From positions 185,370 through 249,369 of the forward strand of contig KN817575.1 in the NCBI GenBank assembly GCA_000827495.1: 64,000 nt of DNA, given 5' to 3'. This stretch comes from Hypholoma sublateritium FD-334 SS-4. Its lineage: Eukaryota > Basidiomycota > Agaricomycetes > Agaricales > Strophariaceae. Below the pieces are notes generated by a model. It saw only the letters and a program-made list of their open reading frames with translations. It searched no databases and had not been told where the DNA came from. This document shows, piece after piece, positions 36,604 through 47,851 of this stretch. The position numbers and the translations under genes were made by a program. Position 1 is the stretch's first letter, and every line of letters starts with the position of its first letter.

Positions 36604-39600
36604 AAGAACAGACGGCAGATTGCCAACACAGAAAAGGAAGTCATCCGGCGGCGACAATGGCAAGTTGAAGTTACAACCACAATGACGTAATACATCACCG
36701 CCGTGAATTTCACACGGACGTACCGCGCGCCAAGCTCAGGCTGCGCGCCGTGTGGTGTTGGTGTGGAGCCTGAGCTTGTTGAATTTTTTGGTCCTCTACA
36801 TATCCCAGCCGGCCACTTCGAGCAGATGGTATTCCTCGCACTAATCATACCATAAATCACCACTATACATGTCACTTCTGCCATAAGTATTTAGTAGAAA
36901 TTTAGTGCCTCTGCCTAGTCTTGACTTTAGTCGCCAGTGAAAGCTACTCACTTATCCGGACTGCTCTTGCCATCATTCTGTTCACTCTCTGGGAGCTTCA
37001 AGTACCGCCTTCTCGACGATGCCAATCGTTGACTTATTTAACGTTGGAACCATACCACGGTAATTTGATTACCTGGGGCTTTGCAGCTATTTTCGCTATC
37101 TGATAAAACTTCCGCTTTTGGTTCAGAGATGCAAGCCGCGTGCTGGTGGGTGGAAACTTCGGATTATCCTCAACGAGGCTTCACCCCCTCAGGCGATGCG
37201 CGTCAATTTTTTATAAAATATACACCTATGACACAATGATGCCCCCCACGAATACTGGACATGTGGTCGCTCGATTCCTAGTTCTGAATTTCCTCCCGCA
37301 GGATTATGGGTGTAAGCCGAAGAGGTCCGCCACCTCCTACAGTTCTGGCTCTTTTGATTTTTCCTGTCAGCGAATTCAAGCGGTTGATACAGTATATGAT
37401 ACACACTCTGGGGCAGCTGGGAGAGCTGCAGTGGCAACAGCCATGAGGCATACAGTTGTGAGAATGCTTCGAATGAAGTTCATTTTTTGGTAATAATATG
37501 AAGAGTTTGCGTTGAATAAACTTGGTTGGGCAATGGAGGGCTATGGTAGATGCACCAATCTTTATATGCTCGTGATGTTGACAAGTGCTTGCCTTCAATC
37601 TTTTACCTTCAAACATGATAGATTATATAAATACGCCCTCTTCCAGCCACCACACGAAAACGGGGATGCTTCTTTGAACGCGTGTAACGTAGAATACCAA
37701 TAGGGTATCGTTCTGATCCCAACGCACGTAGGTAGACGCATGTCCGTGCCATGGTCTCTCACGTTGCCTGTAAACCCGAGTATGGCCCCAGTGATAATGT
37801 GATCTGCTACTTGATGTTGGAAGACGTTTCCGAAATGAGTAATTAGCAGCGAGATGAGCTTTTATCTCTCGATATTTTGATTTTCTCATGGGAAACAAAA
37901 GAACGAGCAATAAAATGAATCCGAACCATGATGATGGCACCTTGACTCCTATATTATTACCATGTCACATAGTTCGTGGAGTTCAAACCTTAGGCTATCT
38001 TATAGACTTAATCGGTTCACACTGTTGTATAGCTACCACGGTGAAAATTCCATGAGATCTGCCTAGTGATCTTCATTTTGTGCGATTGACCACTGGTATG
38101 TCCATTTGTGCTGGGTAGAAATTATATAGTGCCAGATATATTTCTTCACAGCACTGATATAGCTATCTTCGCCCTTTCCTTAACAGGGAGAGCGTGGAGT
38201 GATGTAGAGAAAAAAGTTAGACATTGTCCCAGGTCGAGTCTTGTTCCGGTATCATGCTCCTTGAGAGGCGCAGCGCGCGTACTGTCCGCAGGCAGCGTGG
38301 ATGACGCCGTGCGCGGGGTACTCTGATGGTACCGACTTCCGGGATGGACATCAAGACCTTATCTTATTCGCCATTGTCGCCACCGGCGCCTCTGATACGC
38401 GGTCTTCAGGTTCGTAAGTGATATGCGCGTACGGGTGTGGATGCCAAATCTCACATCAATCTTCCGTGGCGCGCGGTATGACTAGGTACAGCGCTGAGGA
38501 ATGCTACTGATCAGCATATATATATATGAATAGCAAGCAGTATGGGAGTCTTGCCGAGCATTGCAGTCGAGTGCTGAAGCGTTGAAACGTTGACAGTTGA
38601 CCAAATATTAATGTGTACGGAAAGAGACCGTCGACGCAACAAATCGGCATAATATTGTATTGCAACATTTTAAAGGTACAAGTGAGCCTATTCATAAATA
38701 TAATACTATGTACTAGACAGTGGTAGTTCTGCGGGGCTTTCCCTCAGTGCAAACATCATCATAGGTTGTACGCCATATGGAACGACTCGAGGAAATTATA
38801 CTTGTGGCCCGTGGTCCTTGGTATGCGCATAATCATTGTCCAGGACGACGCTAGATATCCTGCTACTATGATAATCACGTTGCGATCTTACACTTCTTAA
38901 CTGAGGGTCAGCAGGGCGATATGTATACGCTCATCGCACTCTTTGCGCAATCCTTACTTTCTCCAGAACCTACGGTAAGCGCCGGGTATTTATTCCCACG
39001 CGTGATGTTCTGCGACGAGCGCCTTCGGTGGCCGTAAGATTCAGGGTCATCAAAAGGGTCATTTCAGGGTGCAGATTCCCATACTTCAAAAACAGCCTTA
39101 AACATATACACTCAGAAAAAGACGCACTGACATGCTGCAGGCGTTTTCCGTGCCCATGGATAGCCGAACTATGCTTCGGTGAGGCACATTTAAGCGCCCG
39201 CCAATACCCGGCGCCCTCATTCACGAGCTGCTTTCGCACAGATGCAATTGTGCTTGTGCTGACATAGTTCCGAGCAATTGGTTTCAACCGGAGAGCGGGG
39301 AGAGGCATTGACTCACTCATGAGTCTCATCGTTCGTGATGGTATGTCTGTACTTCGACAATCCCGTTTCGTCGAAGTTTTGGTATTGACTCAAGCAATTG
39401 ATTCATGGCCACAGGGGTTACATATTTCACTGTCATATTTGTGACAGATCTGCTCAACGTTCTGACTTTCTTTGTCGGTACAATGCGTTTAACTGCTTTC
39501 TTGATACTAGTTCACATTGGTGTCTTTATACCCTCCCGCAGCTGGCTGCTGTATGTCCGTAGATGCTTTTCTATAATGAAGAATTAGGTACTTTTATCCG

Positions 39601-39660
39601 TAGCCAAATCTGAAAACTGTCAACGCAAGCCTCACAATATCGTAATCAGTTTTTACATGA
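36604..39660. other. 3-kb stretch without recognised genes
   Basis: Begins with the J-protein promoter, including the hairpin at 36731-36778. Elsewhere only short frames without motifs. A tract of TA repeats lies near 38515-38530. Confidence 0.45.
36731..36778. repeat. 12-bp perfect inverted repeat (possible hairpin)
   Basis: CAAGCTCAGGCT and its exact inverse AGCCTGAGCTTG flank a 24-base GC-rich spacer, about 130 bp upstream of the J-protein start codon. Could form a hairpin or a dimer binding site; function unknown. Confidence 0.7.
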
Positions 39661-39669
39661 AACCTATAC
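39661..39669. repeat. Left 9-bp target duplication (AACCTATAC)
   Basis: Identical to 42721-42729 and placed immediately outside the terminal inverted repeats of the element at 39670-42720. Confidence 0.85.
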
Positions 39670-39695
39670 CCAAAATATGTAAATACCCCAAGAAG

Positions 39696-40325
39696 TCTCT
39701 GACCTAACCTGGGTTTTATAAGTACTGACCATGCAGGCTCCAAAAGTACTGGCCTAACCCCGCTTTCAAACATTCCAAGTACTGATCTAACCTTTCAGCG
39801 AAGTCTGATCTAACTATTGTTATTGTACTAATTTAACCTGGACTTTAAACTCTGAATCTAACCCCCCTTTTAAAAGTACTGAGTTAACTTTCTTCCAAGT
39901 ACTGAGCTAACTTTTGTATAAGTGCTGATGAAACCCAGGTTTTGAGAAGCCAAATGTACTGACTCAACCCTGCTTTTGCAAAGTGCTGATCTAACCTAGC
40001 TTTTACTCCAGTCAAGTACTGATTAAACCCAGCCTTTCAAGTACTGATCCAACCCAGCTTTTGAGACTATCAACTACTGATCTAACCCTCCTTTTAAAAT
40101 TTTCAAGTATCGACCTAACCCTCCTTTCCAGTTTACCAAGTGCTGACCTAACCGGGTTTTTCAAATTGTCAAGTACTGACCTAAACCCCCTTTTCAAATT
40201 GTCAAGTACTGACCTAACCCCCGTTTTCAAAATTTCAAGTACTGGCCTAACCCCCTTTTTCAATATTCCATGTACTGACTCAGCCCAACTCTTCAATTTG
40301 TAAGTACTGATATAACCCAGCTTTT
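39696..40325 (+). repeat. Left array of ~30-33-bp subrepeats
   Basis: About 20 degenerate copies of a unit with the core AAGTACTGACCTAACCC followed by a T-run such as CTTTTCAAATT. Copies near the inner side (40.1-40.27 kb) are the most regular, with a period close to 33 bp, and outer copies are more diverged. The plus strand carries the CTAACC orientation. Confidence 0.9.
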
Positions 40326-40327
40326 GC

Positions 40328-40800
40328 GAAGCGCATTCTTTTAATTTCTTTGAGAACGCTGTGCACTGGGTACCTCGAGTGCATTCCAACAGAACACATG
40401 TCTCAGGTCTGCCCCGGGGCCGCAGAAAAGTTTAAGTATGTTCCTATGGAATGCAGCACGCAGCCTTCTGCAACGCGTTCACACAGGACTCAAATCAGCT
40501 GCTCCTTTTCGTGTTCACAGAGAACGTGAAATTGCCGCTTTGCTAAGCGCATTCTCCGAGAACGCGGTGAGGTGTCTCCACCATACGCGTCCCCTCAGAA
40601 CGCAATTCCGCGGCTCAGCAATGCGTTCTTCGAGAACGTAGTGCATTGGGTACCTCAAGTGCGTTTTCACGGAACGTATATCCGCCCCGCCGCAAAGCAC
40701 GCTCCCAAAGAAATTAGAATGCAGCACAGGATATTTTGCATGCGCGTTCTTTCAAAATTCAATTCAGCGGCTCCTCGTTTGCGTTCACATAGAACATAAT
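40328..40800. repeat. Diverged tandem duplication of ~200 bp inside the element
   Basis: Copy 1 (about 40328-40535) and copy 2 (about 40616-40800) share ordered blocks: GCATTC...GAGAACG, GTGCA(C/T)TGGGTACCTC, GAATGCAGCAC and GCGTTCACA. Short GAGAACG/CGTTCTC motifs recur between them. Confidence 0.65.
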
Positions 40801-41414
40801 ATCAAAGTTCTGGCGTGAAGTGCGGTCGAGACAATGCGTGCATTCGTGAGAAGAGCTTTCGACGTAGATGATGTATCTATCTGAATGAATGGATGCAGAC
40901 GAACTGCCTCACGAGAATCTTCATTGAGCGCACGTTGGCGTAAGCGACGGAGCTCGACAAAATTTTGCGCGAGACAGGGAAAGACCGTCTGGCCGCTGCA
41001 TGAGCCTCCCGTCTCGCTCAAAGGTGCGTTGGCGACTGCATATATTGCGTCGTTTTGAACAGTCGGACAGACCAGTTCAAAATCAAGGACTTTGAAACTG
41101 TCATGGGTGAATCACTCTCGGATCGCGAGCTTCCCAAATCTAACGACAGTCATCAAGCTATGTATCAGGCATTGGTGATGAGCCCGAGCTCACGCCGTCC
41201 ACGAAAATCGACGAAGACAACATTCCCGCGCTCTCCGCCGCATTCCCACGTTCGCCGACGCACATCGCCCGACGCCGCTCTACGCATTTCCAGCACTTTC
41301 CACTCCATTTCACGACATATTGTCATTCCTCCACGACCTTCACCGGCACACGTAGTATCCGAACCCGTCGCGCGCTTATAAAATGGCCGAAGCACGACAA
41401 TTGACATGCTGTTA

Positions 41415-42091
41415 AATTTAGGCGCCCGTACACGCGGTTACGCACTGCCTCTTTGTTTCGATACTTTTATTTCCATTTACATTCACATATGTTCTACTTA
41501 CTCATTCTCTTCATATTGTTCTATATGCACATAAAGCTCTACATACAAATTACTGTACACAACCTAGGGATAAAAAGTCTGTAGAATCATGAACAAAAAA
41601 CAATCAAGTCGTTCATTCATGCACTAATTTTCGTTGTTCTACCTCGCGTACTCGCTCTCGCCCTCGTATATCTCGTATCATTTCCATTTCATCTTTATTC
41701 ATTTTCTCGTCGCCGGTATTCGCACGCAGGACGCTTGGCAGCATATCATTGGGCAATACGCCGACCACGACAGCGTCATCGTCGAGATCCTGCACAAATG
41801 CGGCGCCGTCCTGTTCGTGCGTACCTACGTCCCCTTAACACTCACGATGAGCACCTTATTATCTCCTACTAGTCGCTACCTATCAAATCTTCAGAAAGTG
41901 GGTGAAACTCACAGCAACGTCTCTGGATGCACGCTTAACCCATACAACCGCTCTCTCACCTCAGGTGGCTCCTCAGACTGGGAGGGTGCACCTTTGATTA
42001 CCATGAAAGGGAGCCTCCTGGGGGTGGGGATGGACATCGTCCAATGAAGAGGAGGCAGTGCGATACCGCGCAGTGTACGGGCGCCTAAATA
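41415..42091. mobile_element. ~675-bp nested inverted-repeat element
   Basis: The left end reads ATTTAGGCGCCCGTACAC and then GCGGTTACGCACTGCCTC. The right end is the inverted copy with a few small differences (about 36 bp in all). TA lies outside both ends (41413-41414 and 42092-42093), consistent with, but not proof of, a TA duplication. A 137-codon frame inside (41634-42047) has no known motif. Probably a MITE nested in the larger element. Confidence 0.65.
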
Positions 42092-42183
42092 TAGCTAGAA
42101 CCAATCGACCACGCTCTTCGGAACTTGTAAGCGCGCAGCATTGGTAACTGCGTATAAAAGTGGCGAAGGGTGTATGGAATGTA

Positions 42184-42702
42184 GGAGGGTTAGGTTAGTA
42201 CATGGATTATTGAGAAGGGGGGTTAGGTCAGTACATAAATTTAAAAGCTGGGTTAGGTCAGTACTTGAAATTTTGAAAAGCTGGGCTAGGTCAGCGCTTG
42301 ATAAATTGAAAAGCCAGGTTAGATCAGTACTTGATAATTTAAAACCTGGGTTAGGTCAGTACTTGTAATTTTCAAAAGTAAGGTTAGATTAGTACTATTG
42401 GAAAGGAGGTTATCTCAGTACATGTATTTTTGAAAAGGAGGGTTAGCTCAGTACATGTATCATTGAATAGTGGGGTTAGCTCAGTACATATATTTCGGGG
42501 TTATCTCAGTAGTTACATGTTAGTTAGATCAGTGCTTTTATCATCTCGAAAAGCAGGGTTAGGTCAGTACACTAAATCATGGGGTTAGATTTGCACTTTT
42601 ACCCCAGGTTTACTCAGTACTTATAATATAGTTAGGTCAGTAGTTGACTTGTAGGGTTAGCTCAGTAGTTACAAAAGGGGGGTTAGATCAAAGACTACAC
42701 GG
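42184..42702 (-). repeat. Right array of ~30-33-bp subrepeats (inverted)
   Basis: About 17 degenerate copies carrying GGGTTAGGTCAGTACTTG on the plus strand, the inverse of the left-array unit. Regular near the inner side, irregular toward the outer end, as in the left array. Confidence 0.9.
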
Positions 42703-42720
42703 GGTGAAAACATATCTTGC

Positions 42721-42729
42721 AACCTATAC
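42721..42729. repeat. Right 9-bp target duplication (AACCTATAC)
   Basis: Exact copy of 39661-39669, directly outside the right terminus of the element. Confidence 0.85.
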
Positions 42730-43226
42730 GCATAACTCACGGCAATGTCTTTCAGAATTGGTCCGCTCATGGTCTCCAGACTGATCCTCAATCTTCGCGG
42801 TGCCGACACCACTCTGGTGTCAGTAAAAAAAAGTCCCTACAGTACGCTAGGTACGCATACCTCTGAAAGTGACATAGACATGTGCTTTAACATAATCTAA
42901 TATGTATGCAAGCTCACCCTCTCTGTAATGGCTTAGAATTTCATGAGAACGAATGATTCATCTAAGAGAGACGCCTAGGGCCTTTAACCAATGGTTTTCG
43001 GTATACTGCTACCTTTGTTGTAATGATTTTGTATTTACGATGTCAGTCTTTGCTTTTCAGCGCAGCGAGCGTAAGCTACGGTCCATCTGGTCTGTGATAA
43101 CATGCCAGAGTGGTCATAAAGCTAATTGTTGTCCGCGGTGGAGAAGCCTACGTCAACAACCGCACGCAGACGCTCTCCATAGCGGATAGTTCCAGCAATG
43201 AGGCTGCATTCCGCAAACATATTGGG
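42730..43226. other. Short intergenic region
   Basis: Lies between the repeat element and the 3' end of the first MFS gene; no gene seen. Confidence 0.4.
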
Positions 43227-45221
43227 TTAGAATTGCGAATAATCAAGGTAACACAGGGACTCGTACATGAAGCCAAGCCACGCGACGATCGCCGTGACCG
43301 TGTTCGTCGCAAGGACACCATATTGCTCGATACTGGGCAAAATCCCCGCGATTGCCAGCGACATGATCAACGAGCGGAAGCCACTGAACAGGCGGGAAAT
43401 TGGTTAGAGTCCATGTCGTGTTACATCCATATAGTAGCCTGCTTACTTGTTGGCGGCCATAGCCTCAGCACTGCGCCCGTGCATCAGGTCGACAACGTAT
43501 GCCGCAGAAGGGCTGAGAACAAAATCAACCTATTCAATGAAGCTTTAGGAGATGTAACTGGTAGGAAGACCGGAGGGCTTACACCTATCCCATTCAAGAA
43601 TATGCAGATGAGATTCAATATAAGTCCTATCTTGCCGTCGACGTAGTGTGTTATTATCCCAGATCCTAAGATCGTCATAGGGACGAGAAAGAGTGCGCCG
43701 AGGTAGGTTGCACGAAGGCGATCCTCAGGATACCATTCTCCACCGCGCTGTCTGCGGCAGCGAATCACTGTTTGATCTGCGATATAACCGGCCAGCGGCG
43801 CACCAACTGCAGTGATTTTAGGTCAGTGCGAATGTAACCAAGGGTGCCTGGCATTGCCGTACTCATATTTCCGACCCCGGCTGGGAGGAAGCATGCTCCT
43901 ATCATTGCTTCGTTGCTGATACCATATTTTGCACCCTATGGGGAAATATGACGAATGCCAGAGGGCGAGGGCGAATATGGTTGCTTACAATAGTATACGC
44001 GAGAGGGATCAGCAGAACTAGTTTGATGTTATTAGTATTATTTTGAGGGGGGCAGATAATAGGCTTACCGTAATCTGTGAGGAGTGTGGTAAACCCTGCC
44101 AAAGACTACTCACCGATGAAACGAACTATCAGAGAGATATTGACAGCATCGAAACAGAACCTACCACTGCTAACAAATTCGGACTGCGGAGCATCCATAG
44201 AGGCTTCAGAGGGTTGAGAATGACGGGCCTCCACTTCGGAAGCGATTCTGGGTCCACCTTATCGGCGCCCCGCTGGCCTATATGATATGTTTCTGGGAAG
44301 AAGAATACAACCACGAAGAAGACAATCACGCCAGTGATTCCCAATCCTAACTGAAGAAGGCGCCATGAGAAATAACGTGTAGCGAAGCCTACAATCCCAA
44401 GTCTCGATCTGGTCAAGAGCGACAAGAGCTAGCGCGCATCTTCTTACCTCCGACTAGTGGCGCCAACGCAGGCCCAGCAAGAACAGCCTGATGGACTCAA
44501 TTAATGGTCATATCTCACAAATAAGAGGAGTTACAATACCGCAAAGAATACTCCCAGCGCACGCCCCCTTTCTTCGAGCTTATATATATCCCCTATCACT
44601 CCTGAGCCCACCGCAAGACCCGGTGACGCGCCGAGCGCTTGGATGAATCTCCAGAAAATGAGCTCATAGATTGAGTGAGCGGCGGCGGTCCCGATAGAGC
44701 CTATGATAAGGAGAGGCGTTCCAACGAGAAATATTGGCTTCCTGCCGTCTAGTCATACAACTGATAAATAAAAGGCAACTAATCGATGAACCATGACGGA
44801 AAGTACTGAACGCTCACAGAATCCGGAATAGGTGGCACCAATTAGGGACCCAAGCGACGCTGCAAGTATGGAGAAGCTGACAGCCAAGCTGAATGTCTCG
44901 TTAGTGGGTCCAGAGAGGGTGCAGCCCAAAGAAAACATACCCGACAATGGCAGGTGTTGAATCCAAGTCTTTGGCGACCTGTGGTATTGAAGGCACAAAT
45001 GTCCCAGATACAAACACTAGAGAGAGCAGTGGATCGGACCTAGCATCACGATATGAGAGAGTGGCGAAACTATACTTACATGCAAGTAGCCCCGTCGCCG
45101 AAACAATCGCCACGATACCGCGTTTCTTAGTAGGTTTGAACCGCAGATAGATTTCCTCGTGTTGCTTCGCCGTCAACAAGGGCGTTTCCTCAGAGTGCCC
45201 ATCTAATCCAGACGCAGTCAT
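43227..45221 (-). CDS. MFS transporter, DHA1-type (12-spanner), first of a tandem pair
   Basis: Begins MTASGLDGHSEETPLL at 45221 and ends at TAA 43227-43229, with about ten introns. Recognisable segments: FVSGTFVPSIPQVAKDLDST (helix 1), GSLIGATYSGFYGRKP (motif A, restored by splicing), FIQALGASPGLAVGSGVIGD, LEERGRALGVFFA, LAGPALAPLVGG (motif C region), YFSWRLLQLGLGITGV, FFPETY, then GNMIGAPLAGYIAD, RGGEWYPEDRLRA and LNGIGV. The order is that of fungal proton-coupled multidrug antiporters (DHA1). Substrate unknown. No damage found. The neighbour at 45.9-47.9 kb is a diverged duplicate on the same strand, 667 bp upstream. Confidence 0.85.
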
Positions 45222-45888
45222 TGAACGAGAACACGAAGCTGAAGGTCGTGATAGAAGTCTAACAAGATCTGACTCAACATGAACTGCTCAATTGTGACGA
45301 TGGCCTGTTGGTTAGAAATTCTCATCTACATACGCTTGGCACGTTCCTAAATATAGGTATTAGACCGGTCCGATCCTGGTCCGATCCCGTCCTTGCAATG
45401 CAGTTTAGCGTTGCCTTTAAGGCATTATCTACGCAATGACTGTATTAATTTTCTAAGGAGCTCAAAAGGAGCTTGCGAGGAAGCATATACAGCCATCCCT
45501 CCAGTAATATACTTGCAGTAGTTGCACATCAGAGAACTCGACGCTGACATCTGACCGTTGCACATTACTTAGTGTAAGGGTGGTCTACATAATAGCTTCA
45601 AGTTGGCTCGGAGCTTTGTCGGATTTGCAGACGATAGGCAAAATAAAAAGGTCGCACTACGTGATGCTCTATCACGCGCTACCTGGACTCGTGCGTTCTA
45701 TATTTTGTTCTACTTTCATCTATGTAGAGCAAAAAAAAGCAATATTCAAAGAAGAAAAGTCCCTGTCTGGTTAATTGACCACTCTTTTATCTCCAGAGGG
45801 TGCTACTGAATATCCAACGTCTAGCCATGCCCGAAGTTGCTCTCCTCTGCATATAATAATCCATAGCAATCTAATATCGGGCACCAAT
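45222..45888. other. Intergenic spacer between the tandem MFS genes
   Basis: Promoter side of the first transporter and 3' side of the second. A doubled GGTCCGATCC motif occurs near 45370. No gene. Confidence 0.45.
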
Positions 45889-47851
45889 TCAGCTCATTAT
45901 AGCGAATGTACAATGAAACTTTACTGACCCGCATGAGATCCACGTCAAGGCAGAACATAGGACATTTGTCATAAGAAGGCCTATGGAATTCACCAGAGGA
46001 AGAGTGATAGCTATTGAAAATGACAGAACAACTGCCCGGAAGGCGCTTAACACAATATCAGTCAATTCGCACAGAATAAGTAAAAGGTGTTGGAAAATAT
46101 TTACGTGTTCGCCGCCAAGCTTTCGGCACTGCTGGACTGTATGACATCCACAAGATAGGCAGACAACGGTCCAAATGTCATATCGACCTGTGGATGGGTA
46201 AAAGTATAATGAGCATCGTTCGTCAGAGCCATCGAAAGGTATCTGACCCCCATTCCGTTGAAGAAAAGGCATATCAAGGTTACTACGAGTCCGAGGGTGC
46301 CTTCGAGGTATTTGCTAGCCAGTCCGAGGACGAGGATTGATCCAGGGATCACAATAAGAAGAGGTAGTATAGCGGCTCTCAAGCGATCTTCGGGGTACCA
46401 TACACCACCACGCTTCGCTCGCCATTGAATGACCATTCGGTCAGAGATAGGGCCTATCATGATTGCGCCCGCTTTTGTATGTCAGCGGGCAGTGGACGGG
46501 TTATCAGATTGAACAGACGAACCCATGTTCCCAAATCCAGTGGGTAAAAGGCATGCACCCACCCACGCTTCATTATATATGTGGTATCGTTCGCGCTGCA
46601 TAAGTAGGACCCATTAGATGTCTACAGACAATCGACAATTTTCAGATGGAAAATCATACAATAGTAAAAGTGAGTGGTATTATTTGCGCTAGATAATTGA
46701 GTGAGTAGCCCGAAATAAACGCAAAGTAGCACGTTGCACCAAGAAATGCTTACCGAATATGCCGATAACGCAGACGGACAGTATAATCCCCTGAAAGAAT
46801 GGCTCATTTCATGAAAAGCCCAATTCTTAGAAAAGAATCTCACTATCATGAAAAAGGGGGGACTGCGAAGGAGCCACAATGGTCTGAGGGGATTTACCGA
46901 TATGAAATTCCTGAGAACCTTGGTGTTTTTGAGTTCCGTCTTTCCACCATCCGCGGAAAAGTGGCTAGTTTCTGGAAGAAACACCCATATAAAATACAGA
47001 GTGATTATGCCAGTCACCCCGAGAGCTCCTTGCATTGCTCTCCAAGAGTAGTATTGGGCGGCGTAACCTGTTTTTATTTATTTCAACCTCGGACACAATG
47101 AGAGCATAGTAACGCACCTCCAGCAAGCGGAGCAATCGACGGGCCAATCAAGGTTGCCTTACAGTGAATTCTCAATGTCGTCATTGAACTACGAGAAACG
47201 AGTGAGCTCACCGCAAAGAAGACGGACATCGCCCTCCCTCGTTCTTCGACTCTGAAGATGTCGCCAATGATACCTGTCCCAACGACGCCTACTGGAGAAG
47301 AGCCCATCGATTGGAGGAACCGCCAAGCAAAGAGAGACGGTATTCCGTCCGCAAAGGTGACTCCTATGGACCCTACAATAAAGATGGGGAGCGTCCATAG
47401 ATAGATCGCTTTCCGTCCATCTGACCTCATGTATCAGCGATTCAAAAGGTATTTACACGTTAAATCATACGCTCACAGACGGTAGAGTACGTGGCGCCCA
47501 CCAGAGAGCCAAAAGACATTGCGAATATAGATAGACTTATTGAGAGACTGCGGAAGAAACGAAGAGTCAATATCTAGCCCTCCGATACGGTTCACAACTC
47601 ACTTGACCATTTCGCCTGTTGAATCGAGCTCTTCTGCAATCTGAGGAAGAGCAGGCGTAAATGTGCCAGTAACAAAGACTACCGTTGTTGGGTATTTTGA
47701 AAATGAGAAGATAAAATTGGCTCGACTCACAAGGAAGTAACCCGCATGCAGCGACTATTGTCAGGATGTTTTGTTTTTCTCTAGCTGAGAACCGCAGATA
47801 GATATCATCTCCTTCGTTGAATGTAAGCAATGGAGTCGCTTCAGTATCCAT
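45889..47851 (-). CDS. MFS transporter, DHA1-type (12-spanner), second of the tandem pair
   Basis: Starts MDTEATPLLTFNEGDDIYLR at 47851. Segments: FVTGTFTPALPQIAEELDST, GSLVGATYSTVYGRKAIYL (motif A across an intron), FLQSMGSSPVGVVGTGIIGD, VEERGRAMSVFFA, TLIGPSIAPLAGG, YYSWRAMQGALGVTG, FLPETSHF, EAWVGACLLPTGFGNM, RGGVWYPEDRLRA and FNGMGVDMTFGPLSAYLVD. It keeps the gene structure and motifs of its neighbour, so the pair arose by duplication. One exon between about 46.6 and 46.75 kb (helix 7 region) could not be read cleanly, so loss of function there is possible. Substrate unknown. Confidence 0.75.

Larger units (their letters stand above)
39670..42720. mobile_element. 3,051-bp Foldback-like element with long inverted arrays of subrepeats
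   Basis: The outermost 40 bp at the left end (starting CCAAAATATGTAAATACCCC) and the inverted right end (GCAAGATATGTTTTCACCCC) match ungapped at 29 of 40 positions. A perfect 9-bp direct repeat, AACCTATAC, flanks both ends as a target duplication. Inside each terminus is an array of degenerate ~30-33-bp repeats, the right array inverted relative to the left. This plan (long inverted repeats built of tandem subrepeats, 9-bp duplication) resembles Foldback elements, and 9 bp also fits Mutator-like transposases. No transposase is encoded, so it is non-autonomous. The middle holds a diverged ~200-bp duplication and a nested small element. Confidence 0.8.

Noticed and set aside
40012..40389. 125-codon frame as a coiled-coil protein gene
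   Set aside because: It is a by-product of the 33-bp repeat period; no evidence of expression. Kept only as a low-weight finding.
39696..42702. CTAACC/GGTTAG repeats as internal telomere sequence
   Set aside because: The unit is ~30-33 bp with a conserved GTACTGA core, not a 5-7-bp telomere repeat, and the two arrays are inverted ends of one element.
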